Of a stretch of DNA of 31,541 nt, positions 31,391-31,541 are shown one piece after another. Under the pieces are notes generated by a model, which was not told where the DNA came from, did no database searches, and saw nothing but the letters and a program-made list of their open reading frames with translations. Within the stretch, counting starts at the first letter, position 1. Every line of letters begins with the position of its first letter. The position numbers and the translations under genes were made by a program. The DNA comes from Priapulus caudatus (taxonomy: Eukaryota > Priapulida > Priapulimorpha > Priapulimorphida > Priapulidae): positions 147,138 through 178,678 of the forward strand of contig NW_014577085.1 in the NCBI RefSeq assembly GCF_000485595.1, written 5' to 3'.

Positions 31391-31541
31391 CCCACCGCTG
31401 CCATCGCCGCCCCGCGGCCGAACGCACCATCACCGCCACCGCACGCCCGGCCATTCACCGCCACGCCACCCGGCCATTACCGCCACACGCACCGCCCATG
31501 CGCATCACCTGCCACCGCACCCCCGCTCGCCACCGCCATCA
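31391..31541. repeat. GC-rich CCGCCA-type tract at window end
   Basis: About 150 bp of C-rich imperfect repeats (ACCGCCAC, CCCGGCCATT units) with strong C/G asymmetry, running off the end. Far more GC-rich than the preceding kilobase; a minisatellite or low-quality sequence. Confidence 0.8.

Noticed and set aside
1-31541. CRISPR array, prokaryotic operon or phage content
   Set aside because: No regularly spaced direct repeats with unique spacers, no Shine-Dalgarno-led tandem genes; splice signals, SINE/LINE and telomeric repeats show a eukaryotic genome.

Overview
The window is nuclear DNA from a multicellular eukaryote, most likely a non-vertebrate (probably marine) metazoan. It has no bacterial-style operons or long ORFs. 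It does have spliceosomal signals, vertebrate/invertebrate-type telomeric repeats (CCCTAA/TTAGGG), tRNA-derived SINE-like sequence, a decayed RTE-type LINE, abundant TA/GT/GA microsatellites and many small inverted-repeat transposons. Species cannot be assigned from the sequence alone. One run of N at 26221-26541 is an assembly gap.

No complete protein gene is recognisable. The best host-coding signals are three exon candidates. A minus-strand first coding exon (10255-10306) would encode the start of a signal peptide and ends in a strong splice donor. A plus-strand internal exon (17533-17722) has a good acceptor and donor and a protein-like reading frame. A plus-strand terminal-exon-like stretch (9646-9942) has an acceptor and ends at an AATAAA signal. 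None can be assigned to a family. The ORF at 304-801 is long for this DNA but looks like chance.

Layout: 1-4250 is mixed unique DNA with scattered donor-like sites. 4276-4432 is a poly-C/CA tract. 4433-9240 is AT-rich intergenic DNA with short palindromes and a perfect 70-bp-arm foldback (7939-8106). 9640-10750 holds the two exon candidates that face each other. 11011-12095 is a kilobase of GT/GTGC microsatellite. 12517-13716 is the dead LINE. 14597-20248 contains two copies of a long-TIR element that carries telomeric repeats, one of them interrupted by a second element, plus several other foldbacks and the internal exon candidate. 20571-20860 is a polypurine GA tract. 20870-26040 is largely featureless. 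26097-27086 holds a SINE-like head, the gap, a minisatellite and an inverted-repeat unit. 27090-31541 is microsatellite-rich, with a 585-bp inverted-repeat element (29671-30255) and a GC-rich CCGCCA-type tract at the end.

The most striking content is mobile or structural. (1) There is a family of exactly 40-bp palindromes (6103, 12444, 13884, 17307, plus a longer relative at 5922). At least two copies are flanked by exact 7-bp direct repeats, as though a bare hairpin can insert by itself. (2) A long-TIR, 9-bp-TSD element has telomeric repeats as its core, and one copy contains a nested 200-bp hAT-like insertion with an 8-bp TSD. (3) A foldback has 70/70 matching arms. (4) An element at 29671-30255 has nested palindromes inside its own inverted repeats.
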